Origin: an uncultured Flavonifractor sp.
Lineage (GTDB): Bacteria > Bacillota > Clostridia > Oscillospirales > Oscillospiraceae
DNA: 40,171 nt
NCBI RefSeq assembly: GCF_944385615.1
Contig: NZ_CALWXV010000021.1
Location: forward strand, 1-40,171
Direction of reading: 5' to 3'
Positions 1 through 7,176 of the stretch are shown here, piece after piece (within the stretch, counting starts at the first letter, position 1; every line of letters starts with the position of its first letter). The position numbers and the translations under genes are program-made. The notes under the pieces were generated by a model, which did no database searches, was not told the DNA's origin, and was given only the letters and a program-made list of their open reading frames with translations.

Positions 1-21
1 CCTCTCGCAAGGCGCTCAGAT

Positions 22-50
22 AGAATACCACTCGCTCCCCTATTTGTCAA
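22..50 (-). promoter_or_regulatory. Sigma-A-type promoter reading out of the left edge
   Basis: On the minus strand a perfect TTGACA (plus 45-50) is followed after exactly 17 bases by TATTCT (plus 22-27). It lies just downstream of the rnmV stop and points left, so it should drive a gene beyond the window rather than rnmV. The spacing and 6/6 plus 5/6 matches make a real promoter likely; the gene it serves cannot be seen. Confidence 0.65.
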
Positions 51-60
51 CACCTTTTTT

Positions 61-92
61 CATTTTTCTTCTTTTTCATTTTTCTTCTTTTT
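61..92. repeat. Perfect 16-bp tandem duplication over the rnmV stop codon
   Basis: The unit CATTTTTCTTCTTTTT occurs twice in a row (61-76 and 77-92). On the coding strand the purine-rich unit encodes the lysine/glutamate-rich tail and the stop of rnmV. It looks like replication slippage with little functional effect. Confidence 0.7.
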
Positions 93-696
93 CTTTTTTC
101 GCATCCAGTTCTTGGGCCGCGTCAGCCAGCTCCTCATAGGAGAACAAAGCGTTAAGTACCTCCAGCATCGCGTTAGGCGACAGATGGACCGGCAACTCCA
201 AACGCTTTAAAAGCACCTCTCTGCGGGCGGCGGAACCGGTGCCGCCGGACAGCCCCAGAACAAACAGGTCCGCCTTGGTGATAGGACGGCCCTGACGCAC
301 CGGCGGCGCCCCCTCCTCCAGGAAGGTAGCCCCTGCCCGCCGGAGGGCCTGCTCCAGCACCTGAGGGCGCATCCCCTCTACCCCCAGCTTTCCCTCCTTG
401 CCCGGAGCCCGCTTGCGCCGCTCCTTCCCAAAGATATCGGGCACATAGGCGTGCTTCACCTGCTCTGGTGGAATACTCCCCTTGAGAAAATTGCGGATGA
501 CAAATCCCGCCCCGTCCGGGTCGGTGAGAATAATGAGGCCCCGCTCCGCCGCCAGGCGGCGGAACAGGGCCAGCTTTTCACTGTTCTTGAAGACTCCAAA
601 GCCGGAGGTCTCCACAATAATAGTATCCACCATCTGGGCGAGGGTATTTTTATCGTACCGCCCCTCTACCACAATCGCCTCTTTGATCCGCAGCAT
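76..696 (-). CDS. rnmV: Ribonuclease M5 (5S rRNA maturation nuclease)
   Basis: This is the Toprim-domain nuclease that trims 5S rRNA precursors in Firmicutes, acting on the ribosomal-protein-bound pre-5S in the cytoplasm. The Toprim signature is plain: VVEGRYD near the N-terminus carries the catalytic glutamate, and LTDPDGAG around residue 58 carries the DxD metal-binding pair. The length (206 residues) is near the family norm of about 180-190, with an added charged tail of lysines and glutamates. Two ATG codons are adjacent (699 and 696); the second sits 7 bases after GGAG and is preferred. The stop of the preceding gene directly abuts the start, so translation is probably coupled. It is the last gene of a minus-strand run xre-comEC-holA-orf-rnmV. 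Confidence 0.9.
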   Translation of the reverse strand: MLRIKEAIVVEGRYDKNTLAQMVDTIIVETSGFGVFKNSEKLALFRRLAAERGLIILTDPDGAGFVIRNFLKGSIPPEQVKHAYVPDIFGKERRKRAPGKEGKLGVEGMRPQVLEQALRRAGATFLEEGAPPVRQGRPITKADLFVLGLSGGTGSAARREVLLKRLELPVHLSPNAMLEVLNALFSYEELADAAQELDAKKEKEEK

Positions 697-699
697 CAT

Positions 700-1128
700 T
701 TAACTCCAGTGCAGGCAGGCATACCCCGCATACCAGCCGTCGCCCAGGTTCTCGGTATACAGTACCCCAGGGCGGGCGCTGTTCCGCCAGGGCTGGGTGT
801 ATACGTCCAGCCGCTCCAGAGGCTGATCGGACAGCCAGGCCCGGGCGCTGCCGTTGTACAAACACACCGTCAAGGCCCCCTCTTCCAGCCGGACGCTTTC
901 GATCTCCAGCCCTTCCAGCGGCTCCGTGCTCAAAGTTTCGGCCATCAGTTCACCGGCCTCCGCCGCCTTGCGCAGGGACTGCAGCTCATCCCGGCGGACC
1001 GCCAGCAGGCGGCACACCTGCTTCCGGATGATCTCCACCTGATTTTTTCTGCGGCTGGCAGTCAGCATCCAGCCCGCCGCGCCCACGGCGGCGGCAGCCG
1101 CCACACCAATGATCGTACGTTTTTTCAT
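700..1128 (-). CDS. Small membrane-anchored protein of unknown function
   Basis: I do not recognise this family. The product (142 residues from the preferred ATG at 1128, 10 bases after GGAG; an in-frame ATG at 1134 is also possible) has one N-terminal hydrophobic helix (about residues 5-22, rich in Ala and Val) followed by an arginine/lysine-rich stretch, which predicts a type II or N-in anchor. The rest is a soluble domain with alternating leucines and a Trp/Tyr-rich C-terminus. It is squeezed between holA (TGATG overlap at its start) and rnmV (stop abutting start), so it is almost certainly translated in the same operon. Its function cannot be inferred from position, since neighbours are unrelated housekeeping genes. 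Confidence 0.7.
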   Translation of the reverse strand: MKKRTIIGVAAAAAVGAAGWMLTASRRKNQVEIIRKQVCRLLAVRRDELQSLRKAAEAGELMAETLSTEPLEGLEIESVRLEEGALTVCLYNGSARAWLSDQPLERLDVYTQPWRNSARPGVLYTENLGDGWYAGYACLHWS

Positions 1129-1133
1129 CACCA

Positions 1134-2171
1134 TCAGGCTCCTTTCTTTACGGCCAGCTCCATCAGCAGGCCTGTCAACAATTCCGCCCCGTCAGCGCCG
1201 GTGGATTTCATGGCCAGATCCACCTGACCGCACCGGATCACCGCCCGGCGGCACCAACTTAGAGAGAACCGGCGGGCCGATTGCATCAGCCGCTCCGCCG
1301 GGTAGGAGGAACGCATCCCCCACAGCTCCATCAGGTACCGGCTTCCCTTTTTTTGCTCCAAAGCCAGCCTGGCGGTATAGAGCTGCCGCAGCTGCTTGCC
1401 CAAAACGGCCAGCAGCTTGATGGGGGCCTCCTGCATGTGGTACAGATCCCCCAGCACCGAGGCCGCCTTGTCAAAGTCCCCGGCGGAAATGGCGTCTGTC
1501 ATCTGAAACACCACCGCATCCAGCTGTGGAGTGGCCACCGCATCGATATCCGCCCTGGTCACCCGCCGGTGGGAGGCATAGGCTCCAATTTTTCCGATCT
1601 CCGAAATCAGCGTGTTCATCAGATCGCCGCACAGGAAGATCAAATACTTGGCGTCCTCAGTGCCAATGTCATGGTCCAGGGCCTTAAACCGCCGGGCGAT
1701 CCAGTCCACCAGATCCCCCTGCTCCTGCCGGTTGAAGGGGACCACGCTGCCCTTTTCCTTGAGAATCCCGGCCAGTTTGGTGCGGGCATCCGATTTATAT
1801 TCGATGAGATCATACACAAAGACTAGGCAGACATAGTCTGGCAGATCCTTCAGAAGGGCAGTCATGCCCTCCTTGTCCCCCTTGAATAAATCGTAGTCAT
1901 TGACCACAATCATGGTGCGGGGGCTCATCATGGGCAGGCAGTCCACCGTCTGAGCCAAGGTCTTCAGGTCAAACTCCTTGCCGTTGACCACATGGTAATT
2001 GAACGCCTCCAGCCCCGGAGGCAGCAGCTTTTTCTTCATCTGTCCCAGGTAGTAGTCCCGCAGATAGGCCTCCTCCCCATGAAACACATAGAGGCTGCCC
2101 AGTGTGCCGCTCTTCAAATCCTGCTTCAGCTTTTGATAGGCGGCGGTATCGGTTTTTCCCTTTGGCGGCAT
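1134..2171 (-). CDS. holA: DNA polymerase III delta subunit
   Basis: This is the clamp-loader delta subunit, the wrench that opens the beta sliding clamp during replication. The 345-residue product has the family layout: an N-terminal RecA-like domain (YVFHGEEAYLRDYYL, then PRTMIVVNDYD around residue 85), a lid region, and a helical C-terminal collar domain (AVLGKQLRQLYTARL). As usual for delta, no functional Walker A is seen. The start at 2171 (MPPKGKT) has a good AGGAG with 7-8 bases spacing; the open frame extends further upstream but without a ribosome binding site. The Shine-Dalgarno overlaps the stop of comEC, an arrangement comEC-holA that is very common in Firmicutes. Confidence 0.93.
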   Translation of the reverse strand: MPPKGKTDTAAYQKLKQDLKSGTLGSLYVFHGEEAYLRDYYLGQMKKKLLPPGLEAFNYHVVNGKEFDLKTLAQTVDCLPMMSPRTMIVVNDYDLFKGDKEGMTALLKDLPDYVCLVFVYDLIEYKSDARTKLAGILKEKGSVVPFNRQEQGDLVDWIARRFKALDHDIGTEDAKYLIFLCGDLMNTLISEIGKIGAYASHRRVTRADIDAVATPQLDAVVFQMTDAISAGDFDKAASVLGDLYHMQEAPIKLLAVLGKQLRQLYTARLALEQKKGSRYLMELWGMRSSYPAERLMQSARRFSLSWCRRAVIRCGQVDLAMKSTGADGAELLTGLLMELAVKKGA

Positions 2172-2182
2172 GGTATCTCTCC

Positions 2183-4447
2183 TTATTCCGCGGTAATGGT
2201 AACGGTCCCCGACCAGTCGGTGCGGTAGATGTCGCACCCCTGCCGGGCCAGCCGGCTCAGGGTGTCCTCCGCCGGGTGTCCGTAAGTATTATATCCAACT
2301 GAGATCACCGCCAGCTCTGGCTGGACGGCCTGGAGCAGCACTTCCGAGGAGGCGTACTTGGAGCCGTGGTGACCCGCCACCAGCAGCTCGGTCTGGGGCA
2401 GGTTTCCATACTTCACCAGCCGCTCCTCCACCTTGTCGTTCATATCTCCCGTCACCAGCACATCAAAGGTCCCGGCGGTACCCAGCACTGATAATCCCTC
2501 TTCATTGCTGCCGCCGCTGCCCAGTGGCGGATAGATCTTTAACGCTGTCTCACCCAGTTCCGCCGTAGCCCCGTCGGAGATCAGCAGGGTCTCCACCCCA
2601 TGGGCCTGGGCGGCTTCCTGGACCTGAGCGCGCAGGGCGCTGTCCGGTTCCACATCGGGCAGGATAAGCAGGCCCACGTCCATCCGCTCCAACAGCTGGG
2701 GAATCCCGGCGGCGTGGTCATCGTGGTAGTGGGTGAGGATCACCAGGTCGATATGGCTCAGCCCCAGGGACTGGAAGTAGTCCGCCGCCGTGTTTCCGGC
2801 GTCGTAGCCCCCGCAGTCGATAAGGGCGGTCCGTCCCTTGGAGTAGAGGGCCACGCTGAGGCCCTGCCCCACATCCAGCACCGACACGGTGAGGCTGCCG
2901 CCGGTGAGGGTGGCAGCCTGGAGCACCAGAGCCCCGCACAGCGTGGAGGCGCTGAGGCACACCGGCACAACCACCCGTCCCCTGGGCCCCCGCCACAATA
3001 CCCAAAGACAGATCAGGCCGTAGGTCAACGCCATCCACAGGGTCAGATAGATGGAGTGGACGGACACCGAGGCAAAAGGCAGAGCGGCCAGAGCGGCGGT
3101 GAGCCATTGTAAATACCACACCGGCAGAGAGACCACCCAAGCCAAAACCCACGCCGCTACTGGCAGCAGCAGCCCCACCAGAGCGGTCACCAGCCCGCCC
3201 AGAAAGGCGGCGGATACCGCCCATAGAGCGAGCAGATTGGTCAGGGGCGAGATGAGGGAAATACTGTCAAAATAATAGGCCATGAGGGGCGTGGTGAACA
3301 CCATGGCCCCTAGGGTGGTAGCTATGCTGACCAGCACCACCCGGGCCGCCCGACACCCCAGCCGCTGCCAAAACCCCTTGGGCTTTCTTGGCAGCTTGTC
3401 CTGCCACCGCCGGCACAGAGGGCCGGTAAAGAGGAAAATCCCCGCCACAGCCGCAAAGGACAGCTGTAGGGACACACTGGCGGCGGCGTAGGGATTGAAC
3501 AGCAGCAGCACCATCAGCACGGTGCTGAGGGCAGTGGGCGGGTCATTCTCCCGGTCGGCCAGAGGCGCGATCAACAAAAGGGCCTGCATCAGGGCCGCCC
3601 GCTGGACCGAGGGGGTGTTCCCCGCCACGGCGGCAAAGAAAAAGAGCAGACAGATGCCCACCACCGCCGCCAACCGCCGCCTGCGGCCCAGCAGGGTGGT
3701 AACAAAGCTGGCCAGGAAGGAGACGTGAAGACCGGAAACGGCGATCACATGGGCCAGTCCCGACCGCCGGAGGGCGTTGTACACGCCGTCGGGCAGGCTG
3801 GTTTTGTCGCCGGTAATCAGGGCCGTAACCAGGGGCCCGGTACTGTCGGGAAAGCTGCGGGCCACACTGTCTTTCAGCGCCTTGCTGACCAGGGCGGGCC
3901 AGAGGGACACAGGGGTATGGTCCGGGGACTGTACTGTCCACTCCTTGGCGCTGCCCATGAGCAGCACCCCTTTGGCAAAGTAGTAATCGGTAGGCTCCCC
4001 CGCCATGGTGTCCGCCATACGAAAGGAGGCGGTCACCGTCAGCACGTCTCCGGGGCGCAGGTCCTCCGCCCCCTCCCCATCCAGATAGAAGAGGACATTG
4101 ACCGGCAGTCCGTCCGCCGGGCGGACCTTGGCCAATACCGAGGCGCTGTATTTCCCCTCCTGGGGCCAATCGGTCACGGTGGCGGAGACAGTGGCCTCGG
4201 TACCTGCCAGACGAAGGGCAGGAGCCCGCACCAGCCCGCTGTACACCCCGGTCCAGCACAGGCCCGCCGCCAGCCCAAAGCAGAGCAGCACTACCCGCAG
4301 GCGGGCCTTTCCGCGCAGCAGCAGGCCGCTCAGCGCCGCCAGAGCGCAGCACGCCCCAGCCGGCACCAGTATCCCTTCCGGCAGCAGATATACCGCCAGA
4401 AAGACCGCCCCCGAACAGGCGGCGGCAAACCAGGCCAGCTTACGCAT
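2183..4447 (-). CDS. comEC: ComEC/Rec2 DNA-uptake channel protein
   Basis: This is the inner-membrane channel that passes single-stranded DNA into the cell during natural transformation. The 754-residue protein has the complete three-part architecture: an N-terminal DUF4131 region with membrane helices and a beta-rich soluble part, a central competence domain with many transmembrane segments (VIAVSGLHVSFLASF, about residues 225-480), and a C-terminal metallo-beta-lactamase domain with LTHYHDDHAAG (about residue 569), a GDM motif and AGHHGSKYA. The ATG at 4447 overlaps the xre gene by a few bases and has no strong Shine-Dalgarno, so it may be translated by coupling; a TTG at 4489 would add 14 residues. 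No other competence genes are in the window, so whether transformation works cannot be judged. Confidence 0.92.
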   Translation of the reverse strand: MRKLAWFAAACSGAVFLAVYLLPEGILVPAGACCALAALSGLLLRGKARLRVVLLCFGLAAGLCWTGVYSGLVRAPALRLAGTEATVSATVTDWPQEGKYSASVLAKVRPADGLPVNVLFYLDGEGAEDLRPGDVLTVTASFRMADTMAGEPTDYYFAKGVLLMGSAKEWTVQSPDHTPVSLWPALVSKALKDSVARSFPDSTGPLVTALITGDKTSLPDGVYNALRRSGLAHVIAVSGLHVSFLASFVTTLLGRRRRLAAVVGICLLFFFAAVAGNTPSVQRAALMQALLLIAPLADRENDPPTALSTVLMVLLLFNPYAAASVSLQLSFAAVAGIFLFTGPLCRRWQDKLPRKPKGFWQRLGCRAARVVLVSIATTLGAMVFTTPLMAYYFDSISLISPLTNLLALWAVSAAFLGGLVTALVGLLLPVAAWVLAWVVSLPVWYLQWLTAALAALPFASVSVHSIYLTLWMALTYGLICLWVLWRGPRGRVVVPVCLSASTLCGALVLQAATLTGGSLTVSVLDVGQGLSVALYSKGRTALIDCGGYDAGNTAADYFQSLGLSHIDLVILTHYHDDHAAGIPQLLERMDVGLLILPDVEPDSALRAQVQEAAQAHGVETLLISDGATAELGETALKIYPPLGSGGSNEEGLSVLGTAGTFDVLVTGDMNDKVEERLVKYGNLPQTELLVAGHHGSKYASSEVLLQAVQPELAVISVGYNTYGHPAEDTLSRLARQGCDIYRTDWSGTVTITAE

Positions 4448-4658
4448 GGGGCGGCCCGGCGTTGTCGGTTCGCCCAGCCAGATAGTCAATAGAAGTGCGG
4501 TATAGATCGGCCAGCTTGATGGCCGCCCACAGGGGCAGCTCCCGCTGGCCTAGCTCATAGCGCCGGTAGACGCTGCGGTGCATATTCAGGTAGGCCGCGA
4601 TCTCCTGCTGGGTTTTGTCGTGGTCCTCCCGCAAATCCCGGATACGCTGAAAATACAT
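4440..4658 (-). CDS. Short XRE-family helix-turn-helix regulator
   Basis: The 72-residue product is little more than one HTH_3 domain: RIRDLREDHDKTQQEIAAYL, then MHRSVYRRYELGQRELP as the recognition helix, then a helix typical of phage-Cro/SinR-like proteins. The start at 4658 has AAGG 8 bases upstream; two upstream in-frame starts are less well placed. It overlaps the first codons of comEC, so it is co-transcribed with it. A perfect 15-bp inverted repeat lies 22 bases upstream of the start and is the obvious operator for autoregulation. Target genes beyond its own operon are unknown. Confidence 0.82.
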   Translation of the reverse strand: MYFQRIRDLREDHDKTQQEIAAYLNMHRSVYRRYELGQRELPLWAAIKLADLYRTSIDYLAGRTDNAGPPHA

Positions 4659-4680
4659 GCTCATCACCTTTTTTATGGTA

Positions 4681-4724
4681 CCAAACGGAGTCATACAGGG
4701 TGAAATATGACTCCGTTTGGAGTC
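4681..4724 (-). promoter_or_regulatory. Operator-like inverted repeat with three GGAGTC half-sites
   Basis: Arms 4681-4695 and 4706-4720 (CCAAACGGAGTCATA and its complement) are a perfect 15-bp inverted repeat around a 10-base spacer. A third half-site GGAGTC at 4719-4724 faces GACTCC at 4709-4714 across 4 bases, giving overlapping dyads. On the minus strand a possible promoter (TTCACC, 18 bases, TACCAT) overlaps the right-hand part. The lack of a U-run and the position just upstream of the xre start favour a protein-binding site over a terminator. Confidence 0.6.
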
Positions 4725-4736
4725 CTGAATATTGCA

Positions 4737-4773
4737 AAACAGCCCTGTCCCCAACAGTAGGACAGGGCTGTTT
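4737..4773 (-). terminator. Intrinsic terminator of the EamA-family transporter gene
   Basis: A perfect 14-bp stem (4737-4750 with 4760-4773, loop of 9) begins 6 bases after the stop codon at 4779. On the minus strand the stem ends in TTTT, a short U-run. It separates the transporter from the xre-comEC operon read in the same direction. Confidence 0.75.
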
Positions 4774-4778
4774 GGGTA

Positions 4779-5678
4779 TTACTTTTTCCGCAGAAAGGAG
4801 AACTTGGTTTCCGAGCACACCACCGCCACAAAGATGAGGGCAAAGCCCACCATCATCAGGGGAGTGGGCTGCTCGCTGGCAAAGAGCATGGAGAAGAACA
4901 CGCCGAAGGGGGCCTCCAAAGACAAAAGGACGGCGGCAGTGGCGGGAGCGGTGTACTTCTGGCCGATGTTCTGAAAGAGCAGGGCCCCGCAAGAGGCAAA
5001 GATCACCAGATAGGCCAGTCCGAACAGCAGGTCGCCGGTGAAGACCTCAGGAGAAACCGTGCTCTGTGTGACCAGCACGCCAATCCAGGAGAACACAGCG
5101 AAGGAGGCAAACTGAAGGGTGGTAAGGATAAAGATATCCCGGCCCTCGGCAAACTTGGCCACTGCCACGATGTGGCAGGCGAAGAAGAAGCCGCCGATGA
5201 GGGTAAGCACATCCCCCAGATTGAAGGCGGAGGCGTTCTTTCCGGTGGCCGACACCAGCCCAATGCCTACGATGCACAGCAGGGCGGCAATGACGTTGAA
5301 CTTGTCCGGCCGGCGCTTGGCCACGATCCAGTACAGGAAGGGGACGATGACGCAGTAGACGGCGGTAAGAAAGGCATTCTTGCCGGGGGTGGTCCGCTCC
5401 AGGCCGTAGGTCTGGAAGGCATAGGCCACAAACAGGCAAAAGCCCATGACGGTGCCGCCGATGAGGTAGTGGCGGTCCATCACCTTCCACCGCCGGATGA
5501 ACACGACAGCCAGCACCAGGGCGGCAAAGCTGAACCGGATGGCCAGCAGCCAGAAGGTGGGCAGCACATCCACGCTGCTCTTCATCACGACAAAGGAGCT
5601 GCCCCAGATGATGGTGGCAAGAATAATCAGCGGGGTGGCGAATTTGGCCAGGACACTGTTTTCTTTGGTTTGGCTCAT
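4779..5678 (-). CDS. EamA/DMT-family transporter, ten-helix exporter
   Basis: A drug/metabolite transporter superfamily protein of 299 residues with two tandem EamA repeats (about 15-145 and 160-290), each of five helices. The N-terminal repeat shows the usual IIWGSSFVVMK start and the linker carries GLERTTPGKNAFLTA, a hallmark of this group; the second repeat ends with SLEAPFGVFFSML. Members export amino acids, metabolites or toxic compounds; the substrate cannot be told from the sequence. The start has AAAGGA about 12 bases upstream. It diverges from the mpg gene with only 59 bases between starts, so the two share a compact regulatory region in which I could not identify a convincing -35/-10 pair. 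Its own terminator follows. Confidence 0.88.
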   Translation of the reverse strand: MSQTKENSVLAKFATPLIILATIIWGSSFVVMKSSVDVLPTFWLLAIRFSFAALVLAVVFIRRWKVMDRHYLIGGTVMGFCLFVAYAFQTYGLERTTPGKNAFLTAVYCVIVPFLYWIVAKRRPDKFNVIAALLCIVGIGLVSATGKNASAFNLGDVLTLIGGFFFACHIVAVAKFAEGRDIFILTTLQFASFAVFSWIGVLVTQSTVSPEVFTGDLLFGLAYLVIFASCGALLFQNIGQKYTAPATAAVLLSLEAPFGVFFSMLFASEQPTPLMMVGFALIFVAVVCSETKFSFLRKK

Positions 5679-5737
5679 GGTTGTACCGTTCCTTTCCCTA
5701 TGGTAAACTATAAAATAATCGACAAAGGAGGATGGGG

Positions 5738-6322
5738 ATGCAGAAGCTGGGACGGGACTTTTTCGCCCGGGACACTTTGGAGGTGGCCCCGGCGCTGTTG
5801 GGAAAATATCTGGTGCGGGTGTTGGACGGGGAGCGGCTGGTGGGCCGCATCACTGAGGTGGAGGCTTATATCGGCCGGTGTGACAAGGCCTGCCATGCCT
5901 ACGGCTACAAGCGCACCCCCCGGACCGAGACACTCTTTGCTCCGCCGGGCACGGCGTACATCTACCTGATCTACGGCATGTACCACTGCCTCAACTTCGT
6001 TACCGAGGCCGAAGGCGAGCCCGCCGCCGTCCTTCTGCGGGGCCTGGAGCCTGTGGATGGTGTGGAGCGTATGAGTCTCAACCGCTTTGGGGCCATGCCG
6101 GCCCAGCTCACCCCCTATCAAAGAAAACACTTTCTGGACGGTCCAGGCAAAGTGTGTAAGGCGCTGGGCCTTACCAGAGCCCAAAACGGCCTGGATCTGT
6201 GCGGCGAGGCCCTTTTCCTCTGTGATGGCGGGGAATTGCCGCCCCCCTTCCACACCGGCCCCCGCATCGGCATCGACTATGCCCAAGAGGCCATCCAATT
6301 TCCCTGGAGGTTTTATGTATGA
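5738..6322 (+). CDS. mpg: 3-methyladenine DNA glycosylase (AAG/MPG family)
   Basis: The enzyme removes alkylated purines (3-methyladenine, hypoxanthine and similar) to start base-excision repair. The 194-residue product has the AAG fold signatures: ITEVEAYIGRCDKACHA near residue 40-55, with the catalytic glutamate and the first metal/solvent-shell residues, then GTAYIYLIYGMYHCLNFV around residue 72-90, and a C-terminal TGPRIGI. The ATG at 5738 lies 6 bases after AAAGGAGG; an ATG six bases earlier touches the ribosome-binding site and is unlikely. It overlaps the HAD gene by ATGA, so both are one transcriptional unit. Confidence 0.9.
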   Translation: MQKLGRDFFARDTLEVAPALLGKYLVRVLDGERLVGRITEVEAYIGRCDKACHAYGYKRTPRTETLFAPPGTAYIYLIYGMYHCLNFVTEAEGEPAAVLLRGLEPVDGVERMSLNRFGAMPAQLTPYQRKHFLDGPGKVCKALGLTRAQNGLDLCGEALFLCDGGELPPPFHTGPRIGIDYAQEAIQFPWRFYV

Positions 6323-6945
6323 TCTTGTTTGACTTTGACGGTACCTTAGTGGACTCCAACGGAGTATGGGAGGTGGTTGACAACACCTTTCTGGCCCGCC
6401 GGGGGCTGACCCCCACCTGGGAATACAGCGAGACGGTGGGGCACTCCATCTTCCCTCTGGCCGCCCAGTTCACCATCGACTATTACCACCTGGATATGAG
6501 CCCCCAAGCCATTATGGACGAGTGGACCGAGATGGGCCGGGAGGCCTATCTCTCCCAGGTCCCCGCCAAACCGGGGGCGCTGGCCTTTCTGGAACAGTGC
6601 GCCCGGCAGGGGGAGGACATGGCGCTCCTGACCGCCTGCGTGCCTGAGTTCTGTAAAGCGGCTCTGAAACGGTTGGACATGGAGCGGTACTTTTCCCAAC
6701 TGATCTTCGTCCAGGAGCTTGGAATGTTGAAGAAGGACCCGGCTACCTTTGTCCATGTACTGAAGGAGCTGGGGGCCAGGCCGGAGGAGAGCACGTTGTA
6801 TGAGGACTCTCCCGGGGCCTGCGCCGCCGCCAAAGAGGCGGGGCTGACCGTGGTGGGGGTGTACGACCCCTTTTACGCCCGGTACGAAACGGAATTAAAG
6901 GCGCTCTGCCACCGGTATATCCACAGCTTTACTGAGCTGATTTGA
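6319..6945 (+). CDS. HAD-superfamily phosphatase (phosphoglycolate-phosphatase-like)
   Basis: A cytoplasmic haloacid-dehalogenase phosphatase of 208 residues. Motif I is FDFDGTLVDSN (nucleophile Asp5 and acid Asp7), motif II the threonine in LLTAC (about residue 95), motif III the lysine in LKKDPATF, and motif IV YEDSPGACAAAKEAGL. A helical cap of about 70 residues between motifs I and II puts it in subclass C1, near phosphoglycolate phosphatases and beta-phosphoglucomutases. The substrate is unknown. It starts inside the stop of mpg (ATGA). Coupling of a glycosylase with a phosphoglycolate-type phosphatase could make sense in DNA repair, where 3'-phosphoglycolate ends arise, but this is speculation. 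Confidence 0.85.
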   Translation: MILFDFDGTLVDSNGVWEVVDNTFLARRGLTPTWEYSETVGHSIFPLAAQFTIDYYHLDMSPQAIMDEWTEMGREAYLSQVPAKPGALAFLEQCARQGEDMALLTACVPEFCKAALKRLDMERYFSQLIFVQELGMLKKDPATFVHVLKELGARPEESTLYEDSPGACAAAKEAGLTVVGVYDPFYARYETELKALCHRYIHSFTELI

Positions 6946-6959
6946 GTCTCTGCTCATTC

Positions 6960-7169
6960 TTGACATTAACGAAACACCTTCCTCATAGGGAGCCTCGCAG
7001 AGTTCCGTCGTCCGCAGACGACGGAATAAAACTAAAACCCGTCCTTTCCGGGGACATGTGCCTCGGAAAGGACACTTCTCATGGCGGATGGGGTGACAAT
7101 TTCGTTAGAAATCGAGTCCCATCCGCCATGCAGCCTTTTGTGGGAAAAGACCTGAGGTCTTTTCCCACA
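6960..7169. other. Array of four hairpins between convergent genes
   Basis: Between the HAD gene and pcrA four consecutive inverted repeats fill the gap: 7003-7012/7017-7026 (10 bp, CGCA loop), 7041-7050/7064-7073 (10 bp, extendable to 13 with one mismatch), 7080-7092/7118-7130 (13 bp perfect, holding an inner ATTTC-GTTA-GAAAT hairpin) and 7139-7152/7156-7169 (14 bp, TGA loop). Only the last has a loose T-rich tail. A TTGACA at 6960-6965 with TCATAG 17 bases later could start a transcript over them on the plus strand. It may be stacked terminators, a palindromic element or a small structured RNA; I cannot decide. Confidence 0.6.
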
Positions 7170-7176
7170 GTCTGTT

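Noticed and set aside
7080-7130. tRNA-like 3' end (GAGTCCCATCCGCCA after a GCGGATG stem)
   Set aside because: The acceptor-like stem ends in CCA by the symmetry of the palindrome, but there is no anticodon arm, D arm or proper T-arm in the 25 bases between the stems.
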